NCBI GenBank assembly: GCA_905197585.1
Contig: CAJJZO010000006.1
Location: forward strand, 1 to 22,738
Length of the DNA stretch: 22,738 nt
Origin: an uncultured Collinsella sp.
GTDB taxonomy: Bacteria; Actinomycetota; Coriobacteriia; Coriobacteriales; Coriobacteriaceae
Reading direction: 5' to 3'
Shown: positions 1 through 10,217 of the stretch, one piece after another
Position numbering within the stretch: the first letter of the stretch is position 1
Layout of the letters: every line of letters starts with the position of its first letter
Made by a program: the position numbers and the translations under genes
Notes under the pieces: generated by a model
Databases searched by the model: none
What the model saw: the letters and a program-made list of their open reading frames with translations, nothing else
What the model was told of the DNA's origin: nothing

Positions 1-120
1 TTTTTTTTTGTGTTTGTTTATTTCTTCATTCTTTAATTTTTTGTCTTTTTTTTTTTGTTTTCTGTTTGGCTGTCTTTTTAATAATTTTTTTTGGGGGTGT
101 CCCCGGCGGCCCCGTCGGCT
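1..120. other. T-rich tract with a small G/C hairpin, no gene
   Basis: The first 92 bases are almost all T on the plus strand, with two long T runs and very few A or C. A short GGGG-tgt-CCCC hairpin and a GC-rich stretch then lead straight into the stop codon of the minus-strand gene at 121. On the minus strand the tract is A-rich, so it is not a normal intrinsic terminator for that gene. The opening T run could be the tail of a plus-strand terminator whose stem lies left of the window. I see no gene here. Confidence 0.5.
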
Positions 121-1326
121 TTACGACAGCGCAATACCGCCGAGCCAGCCCCAACGCACGCCAGAGCCAGTGCCATAGAAGCTAATAAACGAATCAAGCG
201 ACTTAGACGTAATGGCACCCTCGTTGCTCATAACGATACCGCCGCCAACGTAGATACCCACATGACCGTAGATAAGGCCCGGAGCACCCGTGCCGCTGTG
301 CGAGGAATCGGCCACGATCATGCCCACCTGCAATGCCGAGCGGTCGGAGCTATAGCACCATGCGTTAAACATATCGCACGCGTTGCCGCCAAAGTAGCCA
401 ACGCCAGCGTTACGGAAGACATTGGTAACCCACGCCGCGCACCAGTTCTGACCCGGCGAAGGCGTAGAGTAGCACGCGTTGACGACGGCCTGCTGTTTGC
501 CCGAGCCGGCATTCTGTTGCGGGGTTCCGGGCGCATACGATCCGCCACCCGAGCTTGAACCACCCGAGTAGGAATTGTTCTTGTTCGCGGCGGCGGCAGC
601 AGCGGCGGCCTTCCTGGCAGCCTCCTCAGCCTGGGCGGCAGCGAGGATCTCGGAATCGCGCTGAGCCATGAGCTCCTTGACGTCGTCGGAAAGACCGTTC
701 AGCACGGTCTGGACTTCTTGCTGCTTGGCCTGCATATCCTGCATCTGGGCAGTCTGCTGGTCCTTGAGCTTCTCTAAGTCGGCCTTCTGCGACTCGAGCT
801 CGGTCTTTTGCGCATCGAGCTCTTCCTGGATGGTCTGAATGTCCTCGATGGCGTCGCGGTCGCTCTTGTTGATCTTCTCAACGTAATGCGCGTTGGCGAC
901 GAGTTCCTCAAACGAGCCAGAGGCCAGCAGCAGCGACAGGATGTTCGTGCCGCCGGACTTGTAGCTGGCGGCCACGCGATCGGAAAGGTCGTTGCGCTTC
1001 TTCTTGAGCTCGGCCTTCTTTTCATCGATCTGGGCCTGCGTGTCGTCAATCTTGCCCTGGACATTCTCGATGTCGTTGAGGGTCTGGGCATTCTTGTTGG
1101 CCAGCGCCGCATACTCATTTGCGATGCTGTCGAGCTGGGCCTGAACCTCGTCGAGTTGGGCCTGGGCGGCATTCAGTTTATCGGTGGTTTCTTTGGAAGC
1201 CTCCGCCGCATGGGCGCGAGCGGGCAGGCCAAAAAGAACCGCCGCAGACGCGGCGCCGAACAGAGCCTTGAGGGCAGTGCGGCGCGAGAGCTCCTGGGAA
1301 AGGATGGAATCGCTGTTTGGTGACAT
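121..1326 (-). CDS. Tat-exported coiled-coil peptidoglycan hydrolase, PcsB-like, with C-terminal CHAP or NlpC/P60-type domain
   Basis: A 401-residue secreted cell-wall hydrolase. Residues 1-41 form a signal peptide with a twin-arginine motif (SRRTALK, 14-20), a hydrophobic stretch and an A-H-A-A cleavage region. Residues about 42-240 are an Ala/Gln/Glu/Lys-rich coiled coil like the regulatory N-terminus of PcsB. A poly-Ala then Gly/Ser/Asn linker spans about 240-280. The C-terminal 120 residues carry the likely catalytic pair: Cys296 in NWCAAWV and His355 in YGHVGIYVGG. This is the Cys-His arrangement of CHAP and NlpC/P60 amidases or endopeptidases, and I cannot separate the two families by eye. 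Related proteins cut septal peptide crosslinks, with the coiled coil autoinhibiting. The ATG has a GGAG ribosome site 7 bases upstream. The gene is monocistronic and divergent from galE. Confidence 0.85.
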   Translation of the reverse strand: MSPNSDSILSQELSRRTALKALFGAASAAVLFGLPARAHAAEASKETTDKLNAAQAQLDEVQAQLDSIANEYAALANKNAQTLNDIENVQGKIDDTQAQIDEKKAELKKKRNDLSDRVAASYKSGGTNILSLLLASGSFEELVANAHYVEKINKSDRDAIEDIQTIQEELDAQKTELESQKADLEKLKDQQTAQMQDMQAKQQEVQTVLNGLSDDVKELMAQRDSEILAAAQAEEAARKAAAAAAAANKNNSYSGGSSSGGGSYAPGTPQQNAGSGKQQAVVNACYSTPSPGQNWCAAWVTNVFRNAGVGYFGGNACDMFNAWCYSSDRSALQVGMIVADSSHSGTGAPGLIYGHVGIYVGGGIVMSNEGAITSKSLDSFISFYGTGSGVRWGWLGGIALS

Positions 1327-1550
1327 ATGTACTCCGTTACATGTTTATTTATATGTCGCTCAACTCATACATATTAGCGTACATATGGCGCGTCCCAACG
1401 ATTTCCACGAACGGCAGGAAACTACAAGGTCAGCGGCTCGTAAGCAAATGCCAAAGATCAGGTTATGCGTACGCAAGCTCTTCTGATGAGTACGTTAGCA
1501 CAATCCTCTGCTTTTCCTACAGCGCACGATTTGGGTGTCCCTGCCTGCGC

Positions 1551-1556
1551 TATACT
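1551..1556 (+). promoter_or_regulatory. Probable -10 element of galE
   Basis: TATACT lies 38 bases before the galE start codon, just downstream of the divergent intergenic centre. No good -35 is visible at 16-18 bases (GATTTG is the best), so only the -10 is proposed. The galE ribosome site AGGAGA follows at the expected distance. Confidence 0.4.
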
Positions 1557-1593
1557 CCCCTGAAGAAGTGTTCCTGATTCGATAGGAGACTAC

Positions 1594-2655
1594 ATGTCCA
1601 AAGCACTCGACCCCAAAGACACCTGCGTCCTCGTTACCGGTGGTGCCGGCTTTATCGGCTCGCACACCGTCGTTCAGCTGCTCGAGGGTGGCTACCAGGT
1701 CGTCATCGTCGATGATCTCTCCAACTCCAGCGCCGTCGCCGTCGACCGCGTCAAGACCATCGTGGGCGACGAGGCCGCCAAGAACCTCACCTTCTACGAG
1801 GCCAACGTGCTCGACCGCGATGCGATGAACAAGATCTTCGATACCCATCAGATCGACCGCGTCATCCACTTCGCCGGCTTTAAGGCCGTCGGCGAGTCGG
1901 TGAGCAAGCCCGTCGAGTACTACCACAACAACATCGAGAACACCCTGGTGCTCGTCGACGTCATGCGCAACCATGGCTGCAAGTCCATCATCTTCTCAAG
2001 CTCCTCGACCGTCTACGGCGACCCGGACAACCCGCCCGTCACCGAGGAGGATCCTAAGAAGCCCGCGACCAACCCCTATGGTTGGACCAAGTGGATGATC
2101 GAGCAGATCCTTATGGACGTCCACACCGCCGACCCCGAGTGGGACGTCGTGCTGCTCCGTTACTTCAACCCCATCGGCGCTCATCCGTCGGGCCTGATCG
2201 GCGAGGACCCCAAGGGCATCCCCAACAACCTGGTGCCCTATGTCGCCCAGGTCGCCGTGGGCAAGCTCGAGGCCGTTCAGGTCTTTGGTAACGACTACCC
2301 CACCCCCGACGGCACCGGCGTGCGCGACTACATCCACGTGTGCGATCTGGCCTCTGGTCACGTTGCCGCCCTTAACTGGATGAACGGCAAGACCGGCGTC
2401 GAGATCTTTAACTTGGGCACCGGCACCGGCACCTCGGTACTCGAGGTCGTCGCCGCCTTCTCCAAGGCTTGTGGCAAGGAGCTGCCCTACGTGATCCGCG
2501 AGCGCCGCGCCGGCGACATCGCTGCCAACTGGTGCGATGCCTCCAAGGCCGAGCGCATGATGGGCTGGAAGGCCCAATACGACATCGCGGACATGTGCCG
2601 CGATAGCTGGAACTGGCAGAGCCACAACCCCAACGGCTTCGCCGACGCCGAGTAG
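1594..2655 (+). CDS. galE: UDP-glucose 4-epimerase
   Basis: A 353-residue cytoplasmic enzyme of the extended SDR family that interconverts UDP-galactose and UDP-glucose using tightly bound NAD. It serves the Leloir pathway and supplies precursors for surface polysaccharide. The NAD-binding glycine motif GGAGFIG is near residues 15-21, followed by the acidic DDLSNSS turn. The catalytic triad is visible as Ser137 (in FSSSSTVYG), Tyr162 and Lys166 (YGWTK). The substrate-side motifs RYFNPIGAHPSG and RDYIHVCDLA are intact. Length is normal for GalE. The ATG follows AGGAGA by 7 bases. The gene has its own terminator and appears to be a single transcription unit. No galK or galT is present in the window. 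Confidence 0.96.
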   Translation: MSKALDPKDTCVLVTGGAGFIGSHTVVQLLEGGYQVVIVDDLSNSSAVAVDRVKTIVGDEAAKNLTFYEANVLDRDAMNKIFDTHQIDRVIHFAGFKAVGESVSKPVEYYHNNIENTLVLVDVMRNHGCKSIIFSSSSTVYGDPDNPPVTEEDPKKPATNPYGWTKWMIEQILMDVHTADPEWDVVLLRYFNPIGAHPSGLIGEDPKGIPNNLVPYVAQVAVGKLEAVQVFGNDYPTPDGTGVRDYIHVCDLASGHVAALNWMNGKTGVEIFNLGTGTGTSVLEVVAAFSKACGKELPYVIRERRAGDIAANWCDASKAERMMGWKAQYDIADMCRDSWNWQSHNPNGFADAE

Positions 2656-2677
2656 CAAAAACCTACATACCGCTCTT

Positions 2678-2712
2678 GCCCCGATCTCACGTTGTGAGGT
2701 CGGGGCTTTTTT
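2678..2712 (+). terminator. Intrinsic terminator of galE
   Basis: A 13-bp stem (GCCCCGATCTCAC pairing with GTGAGGTCGGGGC, one G-T pair) with a GTT loop is followed by six T. It begins 22 bases after the galE stop codon. Confidence 0.93.
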
Positions 2713-2762
2713 CATGGCATGTAACCATTCGCCGAAAATCGACCAACTTTTTTATCTTGCCT

Positions 2763-2791
2763 GTACATGTTTAAACAACATGTTTTACAAT
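2763..2791 (+). promoter_or_regulatory. malQ promoter region with TreR-like operator
   Basis: A perfect inverted repeat, ACATGTT-taaac-AACATGT (2765-2783), is followed directly by a -10 candidate TACAAT (2786-2791). A weak -35 (TGTACA, 2762-2767) would sit 18 bases upstream. On the minus strand, 2767-2778 reads TTGTTTAAACAT, which matches the motif at the ABC, gntR and PTS promoters in 9-10 of 12 positions. A repressor bound here would cover the core promoter. This points to control of malQ, and perhaps glgP, by the GntR/UTRA regulator encoded at 11908-12627. Confidence 0.6.
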
Positions 2792-2876
2792 AGGCGTATC
2801 GAATCAGAACATCGGAGGCGGACTGCACACCCATCGGCAGGCCGACCCCACAACAAGAAGGTTGGTGAGCGCATTC

Positions 2877-4382
2877 ATGGAGCGTGCAAGCGGCGTCCTC
2901 ATGCCCGTCTCATCTCTGCCCGGACCATACGGAATCGGCGGCTTTGGCTGGAATGCCTACGACTTCGTCGATTTTCTCGCCTCGTGCAAACAACATTACT
3001 GGCAGATTCTGCCCCTTACGACGACCAGCTATGGCGACTCGCCCTATCAGTCGTTCTCGGCCCGCGCTGGCAACCCCAACTTTATCGACTTTGCCGAGCT
3101 TATCGAAGCAGGGTATCTGGAGCAGCGCGATATCGATGGCGTGTATCTGGGATCCGACCCCAGCAATGTCGACTACGGTGCTATCTTTGGCGGCCGCCGT
3201 CAGATTCTCGACCGCGCCGCCGAGCGCTTTGCCGCCGACAAGCCGGCCGATTTCGATGGCTTTATCCAGGCCAACGAGGACTGGCTCATCCCCTACTGTG
3301 AGTTCATGACCGTCAAAGAGGAGTGCGGTCTCAAGGCGTTTTGGGAGTGGCCCGCGGAGCTCCGCACCCGCGGCGAGGCTTCCGCCAAGGTCTGCGCCAA
3401 CCATCCGGCGCGTATGCTCTACCACCAGATGACGCAGTACTTCTTCGATCGCCAGTGGAGCCGCCTCAAGGCCTATGCCAACGAGCGCGGCATTCTCATC
3501 ATCGGCGACCTGCCCATCTACGTCTCGCGTGACTCCGTCGAGATGTGGGCGACGCCTGAGCTCTTTAAGATCGACGCCGCCGGCAATCCCGTGAGCGTCG
3601 CCGGCACGCCGCCCGACCAGTTCTCGGCCACCGGCCAGTACTGGGGCAACCCCATCTACGACTGGGACGCCATGGAGTCCGACGGCTTCTCCTGGTGGGA
3701 GGGCCGCATTCGCGCCGCCCTCGACATGTACGACGTCATCCGCCTGGATCACTTCCGCGGCTTCGAGGCCTATTGGGAGGTGCCGTTCTCCTCGCCCGAT
3801 TCGTCCTACGGTTCGTGGACGCAGGGTCCCGGCCTCAAGTTCTTCAAGACGCTCGAGGAAAAGCTCGGCACGCTGCCCATCATCGCCGAGGACCTGGGCT
3901 TCCTCACCCCCGGCGTCATCGACATGCGCGACAACTCGGGCTTCCCCGGCATGAAGATCCTGCAGTTTGCCTTTGAGGGCACCAACTCGTACTACCTGCC
4001 GCATAACTACATCGCCAACACCGTCGCCTACGTGGGCACCCACGACAACGAGACGGCGCGCGGCTGGTTTGAGGGAACGGCCACCCCGCGTCAGCGCGAG
4101 CAGGCAGCCCTGTACACCCATCAGCAGGCCGGCGAGCCTATCACCGACGCACTCAACCGAACCATCGCAGCCAGCGTGAGCGACACGTGCATCTACACCA
4201 TGCAGGACCTGCTCAACTTGGGCAACGAGGCGCGCATCAACACCCCTGCCACACTGGGCGGCAACTGGACCTGGCGCATGCTCGACGGCGCCATCACCCG
4301 CGAGCTCGAGCACAAACTCACCGACTGGACCGAGACCTACTTCCGCATCCCGTCGGAAGCCGAAATCGAGCTTCCTCAATAG
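2877..4382 (+). CDS. malQ: 4-alpha-glucanotransferase (amylomaltase, GH77)
   Basis: A 501-residue cytoplasmic amylomaltase that transfers alpha-1,4-glucan segments between maltodextrins and releases glucose. It lengthens maltose into chains that glycogen phosphorylase can use. GH77 signatures are all present: SPYQSFSARAGNPNFID near the N-terminus, GDLPIYVSRDS, the nucleophile Asp291 (RLDHFRG), acid/base Glu338 (IAEDLG) and the third carboxylate Asp390 (THDNET). Length is typical of the short bacterial type. I chose the ATG at 2877 because the protein then begins with the usual MERASGVL and has a GGTGAG site 8 bases upstream. In-frame TTG (2862) and GTG (2865) starts are possible. glgP follows 128 bases downstream on the same strand, a common functional pair. 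Confidence 0.95.
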   Translation: MERASGVLMPVSSLPGPYGIGGFGWNAYDFVDFLASCKQHYWQILPLTTTSYGDSPYQSFSARAGNPNFIDFAELIEAGYLEQRDIDGVYLGSDPSNVDYGAIFGGRRQILDRAAERFAADKPADFDGFIQANEDWLIPYCEFMTVKEECGLKAFWEWPAELRTRGEASAKVCANHPARMLYHQMTQYFFDRQWSRLKAYANERGILIIGDLPIYVSRDSVEMWATPELFKIDAAGNPVSVAGTPPDQFSATGQYWGNPIYDWDAMESDGFSWWEGRIRAALDMYDVIRLDHFRGFEAYWEVPFSSPDSSYGSWTQGPGLKFFKTLEEKLGTLPIIAEDLGFLTPGVIDMRDNSGFPGMKILQFAFEGTNSYYLPHNYIANTVAYVGTHDNETARGWFEGTATPRQREQAALYTHQQAGEPITDALNRTIAASVSDTCIYTMQDLLNLGNEARINTPATLGGNWTWRMLDGAITRELEHKLTDWTETYFRIPSEAEIELPQ

Positions 4383-4430
4383 GAGCTACCGCGCCTGACC
4401 CTTCCCCACCGTGCGGACGCGCTTGCTTTT

Positions 4431-4464
4431 CCCGCGCGAGGCCACCCCAATCCCCTCGCGCGGG
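4431..4464 (+). terminator. GC-rich hairpin between malQ and glgP, possible partial terminator
   Basis: A perfect 11-bp stem, CCCGCGCGAGG with CCTCGCGCGGG, has a 12-base loop. The following CTTCTTAT is only moderately T-rich, so read-through into glgP is likely. It could instead set the malQ to glgP expression ratio or protect the malQ 3' end. Confidence 0.45.
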
Positions 4465-4510
4465 CTTCTTATGAATTGCAGACATGAAACAACCCATCAC
4501 AGGAGAAAAC

Positions 4511-6778
<2,268 letters not shown>

Positions 6779-6806
6779 TTTCGCTTCCCTTACCCATCCT
6801 CTTGAG

Positions 6807-6839
6807 AAACGGAGTCGTGGCAACACGGCTCCGTTTTTT
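6807..6839 (+). terminator. Intrinsic terminator of glgP
   Basis: The stem AAACGGAGTCGTG pairs with CACGGCTCCGTTT through one G-T pair around a short GCAA loop, and a run of T follows. It starts 28 bases after the glgP stop codon. Confidence 0.93.
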
Positions 6840-6879
6840 GTGCCCGCACGTTACCCTGTGACCCGACTCGACCAAACAA

Positions 6880-7095
6880 TCTCGATCTGTAACAGCTACT
6901 CGGTAAAAACGGCCCCAGCTGTTACAGATTGAGACATACCGGCCCCTCCCCTTGGGTTTATCTCAATCTGTAACATCTAGCAGCTGAAATTCACCTTTGG
7001 TGTTACAGATTTAGATGAAATGGTTAGCTCAGCGGAACAGTCTCAATCTATAACATCTAACGTCCGAAATCGGCCCTACCCGTTACAGATCGAGA
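6880..7095. repeat. Array of six 15-base motifs in alternating orientation at 40-41 base pitch
   Basis: The motif TCTCAATCTGTAACA occurs at 6880-6894 (+), 6920-6934 (-), 6961-6975 (+), 7001-7015 (-), 7041-7055 (+) and 7081-7095 (-). Each copy differs from the consensus at no more than two positions. Start-to-start distances are 40, 41, 40, 40 and 40. Equivalently there are three 55-base inverted-repeat units, each with a 25-base interior, repeated every 80-81 bases. The unit interiors share CTA near the left and AAA in the middle, so the units look like old tandem duplicates. The rest of the glgP-ABC intergenic region holds only the two flanking terminators. Possible roles are a set of phased protein-binding sites or a tandem hairpin RNA. 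Confidence 0.85.
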
Positions 7096-7128
7096 CAAAC
7101 GACCGGCCAGACAACCCCGATACAAAGA

Positions 7129-7167
7129 AAGGCTCCCCTCTCGCCCAGCGGACGGGAGGGGAGCCTT
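7129..7167 (-). terminator. Intrinsic terminator of the ABC transporter operon
   Basis: A perfect 12-bp stem, AAGGCTCCCCTC with GAGGGGAGCCTT, has a 15-base loop. Read on the minus strand, the stem is followed by TTTCTTTGT. It lies about 70 bases beyond the stop codon of the ATPase gene. Confidence 0.85.
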
Positions 7168-7235
7168 ATATGTGACCGCGGCAAAAGGATGGCAATACCG
7201 CAGTCGCCCAAAGGAAAGGCCTGGTTGCACCGGGC

Positions 7236-8435
7236 CTAGATAAGGTTCTTGCCAGAGACCTTATCGAAGAGGTGGGTCGCGTTCTTCTCGAACTTGAACC
7301 AGATGGGGTCGCCAGCCTTGAGCGCACCCTTGGCCTCAAGGTCGACAACGGGAATGATCAGGACAAACTGACCGTCGGGAGCGGTCACGTGGACATGCTC
7401 GGTCGAGCCCATGAGCTCGGTTACCTCGACGGTACCCTGGAGCGCGCCCTCCTCGCCCTTGTCGGCAAGCAGGATCTGCTCGGGACGCACGCCGGCCGTA
7501 ATCTCCTTCACGTCGCCGCCGTCCCAGTTGAGGGCAAGCTGAGCGCAAGTCTCGGGGGCGAGCGCCACGTTCATATCCTCGGTCTTGACGGTAAAGCCGT
7601 TGCCCGAGCGCACCAGCTGGGCATCGAAGAAGTTCATCTGCGGCACGCCGATGAAGCCGGCGACGAAGATGTTCGCGGGATGGTTGAAGACCTCCTGCGG
7701 CGTGGCGATCTGCTGGACGACGCCGTCCTTCATGACCACGATGCGGTCGCCAAGGGTCATGGCCTCGGTCTGGTCGTGAGTGACGTAGATGAACGTGCCC
7801 TTGATCTCGTGGCGCAGCTTGATGAGCTCGGCACGCATCTGGTTACGAAGCTTGGCGTCCAGGTTGGACAGCGGCTCGTCCATCAGGAAGACCTTGGGGT
7901 CACGCACGATGGCGCGGCCGATAGCGACACGCTGGCGCTGGCCGCCCGAAAGCGCCTTGGGCTTACGGTCGAGATACTCGGTGATACCCAAGATCTCGGC
8001 AGCGGAGCGAACCTTGCGGTCGATCTCGTCCTTGGGGACCTTCTTGAGCTCAAGCGTAAACGCCATGTTCTCGTACACCGTCATATTGGGGTACAGAGCA
8101 TAGCTCTGGAACACCATGGCGATGTCACGGTCCTTGGGTGCCACGTCGTTGACGCGCTTGCCGTCAATCAGCACGTCGCCCGAGGTGATGTCCTCTAGGC
8201 CAGCGACCATGCGCATCGTCGTGGACTTGCCGCAGCCAGAGGGGCCAACGAGGACGATAAACTCCTGGTCGTGAACGGTGAGGTTAAAGTCCTCCACCGC
8301 GAGCACGCCGTCCTCGGTAACCTTGAGGTTGTGCTTCTTCTCCTCGGTCTTCTTCTTTTTGCCAAAGAAGCCCTTCTTTTTGGACTCGTTGTTGGGATAC
8401 ACCTTCTGAACATGTTTGAGAACGATCTCGGCCAT
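7236..8435 (-). CDS. Sugar ABC transporter ATP-binding protein, MalK/MsmK/UgpC family
   Basis: A 399-residue ATPase that powers the importer encoded just upstream and sits on the cytoplasmic face. It shows Walker A GPSGCGKST (64-72), the Q-loop region MVFQSYALYPNMT, the ABC signature LSGGQRQRVAIGRA, Walker B VFLMDEPLSNLDAKLR and a switch histidine in YVTHDQTEAM. A C-terminal TOBE/OB regulatory region follows (about 240-399, with GVRPEQILL). Odd feature: a lysine-rich insert at about residues 17-36 (KKK, KKKK and KK clusters) between the first beta strand and the nucleotide-binding fold, absent from standard MalK. The ATG is preceded by AAAGG. It is last in the order lipoprotein, permease, permease, ATPase. 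MsmK-type ATPases often serve several importers, so it may not be dedicated to this one. Confidence 0.94.
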   Translation of the reverse strand: MAEIVLKHVQKVYPNNESKKKGFFGKKKKTEEKKHNLKVTEDGVLAVEDFNLTVHDQEFIVLVGPSGCGKSTTMRMVAGLEDITSGDVLIDGKRVNDVAPKDRDIAMVFQSYALYPNMTVYENMAFTLELKKVPKDEIDRKVRSAAEILGITEYLDRKPKALSGGQRQRVAIGRAIVRDPKVFLMDEPLSNLDAKLRNQMRAELIKLRHEIKGTFIYVTHDQTEAMTLGDRIVVMKDGVVQQIATPQEVFNHPANIFVAGFIGVPQMNFFDAQLVRSGNGFTVKTEDMNVALAPETCAQLALNWDGGDVKEITAGVRPEQILLADKGEEGALQGTVEVTELMGSTEHVHVTAPDGQFVLIIPVVDLEAKGALKAGDPIWFKFEKNATHLFDKVSGKNLI

Positions 8436-8453
8436 GTCTTTACCTTTCGATAT

Positions 8454-8478
8454 GCGGCGCCACGCTGAGGGGCGCCGC
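8454..8478 (-). other. Intercistronic hairpin before the ATPase gene
   Basis: An 8-bp stem, GCGGCGCC with GGCGCCGC, with a 9-base loop sits in the 68-base gap between the second permease gene and the ATPase gene. No T-run follows it on the minus strand, so it is more likely an mRNA processing or stability element than a terminator. Confidence 0.5.
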
Positions 8479-8503
8479 AGAAACTTGCAAAACAGTTACG
8501 GCA

Positions 8504-9343
8504 TCAGCCCTTGACGGCACCTGCCACCACGCCGTCGATGATGTACTTCTGGCAGAGGATGTACATGATGACGATGGGGATAACGACCATCATGATGCAG
8601 GCCATCATGGGGCCGAGCTCGACGTGGCCGTAGCCGCCGCGGAAGTACTGGATCAAGATAGGAATGGTCTTGTACTTGGTGGAGTCGAGGGTGAGGTAGG
8701 GCAGCAGATAGTCGTTCCAGACCCACATGGTCTCGAGGATGCCGACCGAAAGATAGGTGGGCTTCATGATGGGAAGGACAATCTTAAAGAACACCTGGAC
8801 CGGGTTGCAGCCGTCGATCATGGCCGCCTCTTCGATCTCGAGCGGGATGTTCTTTACAAAGCCGGCGAACATAAAGACCGCCAGGCCCGCGCCAAAGCCC
8901 AGATAGATAAAGCAGATGTTGAACGGCGTGTTGAAGCCGATGCGGTCCGCCAAATTGGACAGCGTGAACATGAGCATCTGGAAGGGCACGACCATCGAGA
9001 AGACGAACAGGTAATAGAAGAAGTTCGAGATCTTGCTGTTGACACGCACTACGTACCAAGCACACATGGAGCAGCACACCAGAATCAGCACGACCGACGT
9101 GACCGTGATGATGAGCGAGTACATAAATGCCGAGGCAAAGCCCTGCTCGTTAAGGGCGTGCATGTAGTTTGCGAGGCCGTTGAACGTCTCGGGCGTGAGC
9201 AGATCGAATGCCGTGGTGGTGCTGATTGCAGTTGCCTTTTTAAAGGAATTGAGCGCAATCATGAACACGGGGTAGATCCACGCGAGCGACAGAATCGTAA
9301 AGAAAATCGAGAGCGCGCGGTTGATAACCTTATCGCGTTTCAT
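8504..9343 (-). CDS. Carbohydrate ABC transporter permease, MalG/MsmG-like
   Basis: A 279-residue membrane subunit with about six hydrophobic segments, the first at about residues 8-35. The cytoplasmic EAA loop that docks on the ATPase is visible as IEEAAMIDGCNPVQVFFKIV followed by LPIMKPT, with the conserved Gly. Such permeases pair with a MalF-like partner to form the sugar channel. The start codon overlaps the stop of the preceding permease gene (TAATG), which indicates translational coupling, and GGAGGTGCAGCAG just upstream supplies the ribosome site. Confidence 0.93.
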   Translation of the reverse strand: MKRDKVINRALSIFFTILSLAWIYPVFMIALNSFKKATAISTTTAFDLLTPETFNGLANYMHALNEQGFASAFMYSLIITVTSVVLILVCCSMCAWYVVRVNSKISNFFYYLFVFSMVVPFQMLMFTLSNLADRIGFNTPFNICFIYLGFGAGLAVFMFAGFVKNIPLEIEEAAMIDGCNPVQVFFKIVLPIMKPTYLSVGILETMWVWNDYLLPYLTLDSTKYKTIPILIQYFRGGYGHVELGPMMACIMMVVIPIVIMYILCQKYIIDGVVAGAVKG

Positions 9344-10197
9344 TACTGCTGCACCTCCTTGGACCTCGTGGCCTTAAGCTGAATCATGGAGATGGCTACG
9401 ACCAGGATGCAGAAGATAACCGCCTTGGCCTGACCGATGCCCTGCCATGCGATACCGGCACGCGAATAGAACGTGTTGTAGATGTTCAGGGCGAGCATCT
9501 CGGTGGAGTGCGCGGGGGCGCCGCCGGTAAGGGCGAGGTTCTGGTCGAACAGCTTAAAGCCGTTGGTGATGGACAGGAACAGGCAGATGGTGATGGTCGG
9601 CATCAGGTTAGGGATCTTAACCTTCCAAAACGTCTGCCATGCCGTGGCACCGTCGACCTTGGCGGCCTCGATGTAGTCGGACGGAATGGACTGCAGACCA
9701 GCGATGTAGATGATCATCATGTAGCCGACCTGCTGCCACAAGGTCAGGATGATAAGGCCCCAGAAGCCAGCAGCAGAGTTAAGGGCGATGAGCTGGGCGC
9801 CCACGTTGGAGAGCAGGCAGTTGATCAGAATCTGCCAGATGTAGCCCAGCACGATGCCGCCGATCAGATTAGGCATAAAGAAGATCGTACGGAAGATGTT
9901 GGTGCCCTTGAGCGCTTTGCGGGTGAGCGCCTGCGCAATGGCCAGGGCGATCACGTTGATGAGCACCGTCGACAGGAAGGCAAACGCCACGGTAAAGAAG
10001 AACGACGTGGAGAACTGTGGATCGGACAGTGCGCGCACATAGTTCTCGATACCGACAAAGTGCGTATTGTTGATGGTAATAAACTGGCAGAACGAGAGAT
10101 AGAAGCCCTGGATAAAGGGAATCACGAACCCGATCATAAACGCCAGGCACGTGGGCAGCATAAAGAGCGGCCACCAGCGCTTGAGTGCTTTGCCCAT
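9343..10197 (-). CDS. Carbohydrate ABC transporter permease, MalF/MsmF-like
   Basis: A 284-residue membrane subunit starting MGKALKRWWPLFMLPTCLAF, which is typical of the short MalF/MsmF/UgpA type. About six transmembrane segments are apparent. The EAA loop reads YIEAAKVDGATAWQTFWKVK followed by IPNLMPT. It partners with the permease encoded directly downstream. AAAGGA lies upstream of the ATG. It follows the lipoprotein gene after an 87-base gap that contains a strong hairpin. Confidence 0.93.
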   Translation of the reverse strand: MGKALKRWWPLFMLPTCLAFMIGFVIPFIQGFYLSFCQFITINNTHFVGIENYVRALSDPQFSTSFFFTVAFAFLSTVLINVIALAIAQALTRKALKGTNIFRTIFFMPNLIGGIVLGYIWQILINCLLSNVGAQLIALNSAAGFWGLIILTLWQQVGYMMIIYIAGLQSIPSDYIEAAKVDGATAWQTFWKVKIPNLMPTITICLFLSITNGFKLFDQNLALTGGAPAHSTEMLALNIYNTFYSRAGIAWQGIGQAKAVIFCILVVAISMIQLKATRSKEVQQ

Positions 10198-10217
10198 AGA
10201 AGGGTCCTTTCAATATG

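Noticed and set aside
1320-1400. CATATGTAC repeats shared by the promoters near 1330-1390 and 20140-20160 as a common operator
   Set aside because: The shared string is short, AT-rich and overlaps start codons and -10-like sequence. Two loose occurrences are not enough to support a site.
4484-4510. Upstream ATG as the glgP start
   Set aside because: It has no ribosome site, whereas AGGAGA stands 4 bases before the ATG at 4511.
6880-7095. A CRISPR array
   Set aside because: The 15-base repeats alternate in orientation, are too short and diverged, the alternate spacers resemble each other, and no cas genes are near.
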